This document shows positions 5,211 to 6,216 of a stretch of DNA of 6,216 nucleotides, one piece after another. Location of the stretch: NCBI GenBank assembly GCA_005889025.1, contig VBCZ01000168.1, forward strand, positions 18,718 to 24,933, read 5' to 3'. The stretch is from Betaproteobacteria bacterium. Its GTDB lineage: Bacteria; Pseudomonadota; Gammaproteobacteria; Burkholderiales; Casimicrobiaceae. The notes under the pieces are model-generated. The model saw nothing but the letters and a program-made list of their open reading frames with translations, was not told the DNA's origin and made no database searches. The position numbers and the translations under genes were made by a program. Positions within the stretch are counted from its first letter, which is position 1; each line of letters starts with the position of its first letter.

Positions 5211-5224
5211 GGGGTCAGATTCAA
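5211..5224. repeat. GGGGTCAGATTCAA word, possible REP/RAYT-type repeat remnant
   Basis: GGGGTCAGATTCAA, preceded by the AT-rich TAAAATTACC (5191-5200), resembles a repeat word that I recall scattered in beta- and gammaproteobacterial genomes and flanking IS200-like REP-associated transposase genes. Only one copy is in the window and no transposase is present, so this rests on recognition of the word alone. Confidence 0.35.
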
Positions 5225-5240
5225 GCAGTCATCTTCGAAT

Positions 5241-5250
5241 GGAGGAGGAG
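5241..5250 (+). promoter_or_regulatory. Ribosome binding site deciding the ATG 5254 start
   Basis: GGAGGAGGAG is the strongest Shine-Dalgarno sequence in the window. It lies directly before ATG 5254 (GGAGG at 5244-5248, 5-base spacing). ATG 5239 would place the site inside the coding sequence, so it is rejected. Confidence 0.8.
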
Positions 5251-5253
5251 GCC

Positions 5254-5679
5254 ATGAACAAGAAATTAATCATCGCCTGGATCGTGATTTTCGTCGCCTG
5301 GATGTGCGGCAGCTTTGTGGTTCACGGCGTGCTGCTGCATGACGAGTACGCCAGGCTGACGAATCTGTTCCGGCCTGAAGCCGACGCACAAAAGTATTTT
5401 CCACTGCTGATACTTGCCCATGTGATCCTCGCCGGCGCATTGGTTTGGATCTATTCGCGCGGTGTCGAAGCCACGCCGTGGTTACCCCAGGGACTTCGGT
5501 TCGGCCTGGCGATCGCGCTGCTGACAATCGTGCCTACATACATCATCTACTACGTCGTGCAGCCGATGCCAAGCGCACTCGTGATAAAGCAGATCGCGTT
5601 CGACGGAATTCTCATGCTGATCCTTGGTGCGATCGTCGCGTTTGTCTATCGACAGCCGGAGTCCGCATCAGCGCGGTGA
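5254..5679 (+). CDS. Four-helix integral membrane protein, function unknown
   Basis: This 141-residue inner-membrane protein has four predicted membrane helices at about 5-27, 49-67, 80-102 and 112-132. Notable polar features are VVHGVLLHDEY (22-32) at the end of helix 1, the loop NLFRPEADAQKYF (37-49), H56 within helix 2, and PTYIIYYVVQPMPSALVIKQ (94-113) between helices 3 and 4. The conserved-looking histidines and the FRPEADAQKYF loop suggest more than a simple spacer, but I know no function for the family. The start follows the strong GGAGGAGGAG site. It is followed after only 22 bases by another membrane protein and then by a third, so this gene is likely the first of a small transcription unit. 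The region before it carries a TAAAAT (5191-5196) that could be a -10 box, without a clear -35. Confidence 0.87.
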   Translation: MNKKLIIAWIVIFVAWMCGSFVVHGVLLHDEYARLTNLFRPEADAQKYFPLLILAHVILAGALVWIYSRGVEATPWLPQGLRFGLAIALLTIVPTYIIYYVVQPMPSALVIKQIAFDGILMLILGAIVAFVYRQPESASAR

Positions 5680-5701
5680 TAGCGTCATAGGAACTTGTCA
5701 C

Positions 5702-5965
5702 ATGAAGCCAATCATTGTTCTCCTTTTGCTGCCCGTGCTTCTCGGCGTTGCATCTCATTTTCTCTTTCGCACCGTGAAAAGCGCGGCCTGTGCGGCGACC
5801 ATCAGTTCCATGCTGGCGGTTTGCATTTGCGTCAGGGCGCTTGACCCGGACGGGAGCTGGAGCTGGCTTGTCGCGCTGCTTGTCTCGCCTTTGGTGATTG
5901 CAATGGCGGTGATCACGGTCATGCTTTGCTTCGGCCGGTCCAGGGTTCGCAGGCGCGCCACTTGA
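5702..5965 (+). CDS. Small three-helix membrane protein, function unknown
   Basis: This 87-residue protein has hydrophobic segments at about 4-22, 28-47 and 55-77 and a basic tail GRSRVRRRAT (78-87), which by the positive-inside rule should be cytoplasmic. It has four cysteines (30, 41, 43 and 76), all in or next to membrane segments. ATG 5702 was chosen because the hydrophobic N terminus MKPIIVLLLLP begins there and AGGA (5688-5691) lies 10 bases upstream. The frame extends left to 5624, but that part overlaps the preceding gene. The short 22-base gap implies cotranscription with the four-helix protein. I do not recognise the family. It could also be read as a signal peptide plus two helices. 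Function unknown. Confidence 0.75.
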   Translation: MKPIIVLLLLPVLLGVASHFLFRTVKSAACAATISSMLAVCICVRALDPDGSWSWLVALLVSPLVIAMAVITVMLCFGRSRVRRRAT

Positions 5966-6038
5966 AAAAGCGTTCGAGCGCCCGCTGAAACTCTATTCTC
6001 CGACAATTAGAGCCATCGTTTCATTGAAGGAAAATACC

Positions 6039-6216
6039 ATGACCGCGCTTTATTCGCTTTGGCTGCCCATCGTGCTGTCAGCAGTGATCGTCTTCGTCGT
6101 GAGCTCGTTTATCCACATGCTGCTGCCGTGGCACAAAAGCGACTATCTCAGGGTACCCGGTGAAGACAAGTTAATGGAGTTGTTGCGTCCGCTGGCGATC
6201 CCGCCCGGCGACTACA
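6039..6216 (+). CDS. Membrane-anchored hypothetical protein, 3' end outside window
   Basis: The first 59 residues are visible and the gene runs off the right edge. MTALYSLWLPIVLSAVIVFVVSSFIHMLLP contains one clear membrane segment (about 7-29). After it comes a soluble, charged stretch, PWHKSDYLRVPGEDKLMELL (30-49), then RPLAIPPGDY. I recognise this opening (helix, then 'PWHKSDY', then 'PPGDY') as that of a widespread uncharacterised proteobacterial membrane protein with further helices downstream; no function is known to me. ATG 6039 is supported by GAAGG 8 bases upstream (6026-6030). The 73-base gap after the preceding gene could still lie within one transcript, making three membrane genes in a row. 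Confidence 0.85.
   Translation, partial: MTALYSLWLPIVLSAVIVFVVSSFIHMLLPWHKSDYLRVPGEDKLMELLRPLAIPPGDY

Noticed and set aside
5239..5253. ATG 5239 as start of the four-helix protein
   Set aside because: It would translate the GGAGGAGGAG ribosome binding site as MEEEA.
1..6216. tRNA, rRNA, CRISPR arrays, insertion sequences, riboswitches
   Set aside because: Reading both strands showed no cloverleaf-type conserved tRNA sequences, no spaced direct-repeat array, no transposase and no recognisable riboswitch core.

Overview
The window is a GC-rich, gene-dense stretch of bacterial chromosome. All thirteen protein genes that I can support lie on the + strand, and all but one are short (65-165 residues). 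Base composition, GTG/TTG starts with GGAG-type ribosome binding sites, and the style of the protein families point to a soil or environmental proteobacterium, probably gamma- or betaproteobacterial. That assignment is inference; no marker gene is present.

Layout, left to right: (1) the C-terminal part of a small HExxH protein whose start lies before the window, overlapping by 11 bases a GFA-family zinc/thiol protein (430-825); (2) a DUF3303-type protein (953-1225); (3) two tiny membrane proteins (1379-1594 and 1772-1969); (4) an NTF2/SnoaL-like protein with a TTG start (2205-2543); (5) a VOC/glyoxalase-fold protein (2688-3074); (6) a bacterial UBP-type zinc-finger protein (3170-3499); (7) a family 2 glycosyltransferase (3640-4359); (8) a second, divergent GFA-family protein (4577-5074); (9) three membrane proteins in a row (5254-5679, 5702-5965 and 6039 to the window end), the last cut off by the window.

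Most genes are separated by 95-235 bases of apparently non-coding DNA. Only the first pair (overlap) and the 5254-6216 group (gaps of 22 and 73 bases) look like transcription units. The genes do not form a recognisable pathway. Several belong to small-molecule or stress-type families (two GFA, one VOC, one NTF2-like), but no shared substrate is visible. The string of short, unrelated, same-strand genes with long spacers resembles an integron cassette array or an accessory-gene region. However, I find no integrase and no convincing series of attC sites; one weak attC-like pair is noted at 858-908.

Non-coding signals worth a look are a long imperfect inverted repeat after the glycosyltransferase gene (4367-4435), a three-codon upstream ORF (Met-Pro-Pro-stop) overlapping the start of the 1772 gene, a perfect 12-bp palindrome before the 1379 gene, operator-like repeats at 3515-3542, and a GGGGTCAGATTCAA word at 5211-5224 that resembles repeats seen near REP-associated transposases. 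I see no tRNA, rRNA, CRISPR array, insertion sequence or complete mobile element. I do not see strong evidence for an undescribed multi-gene system here.
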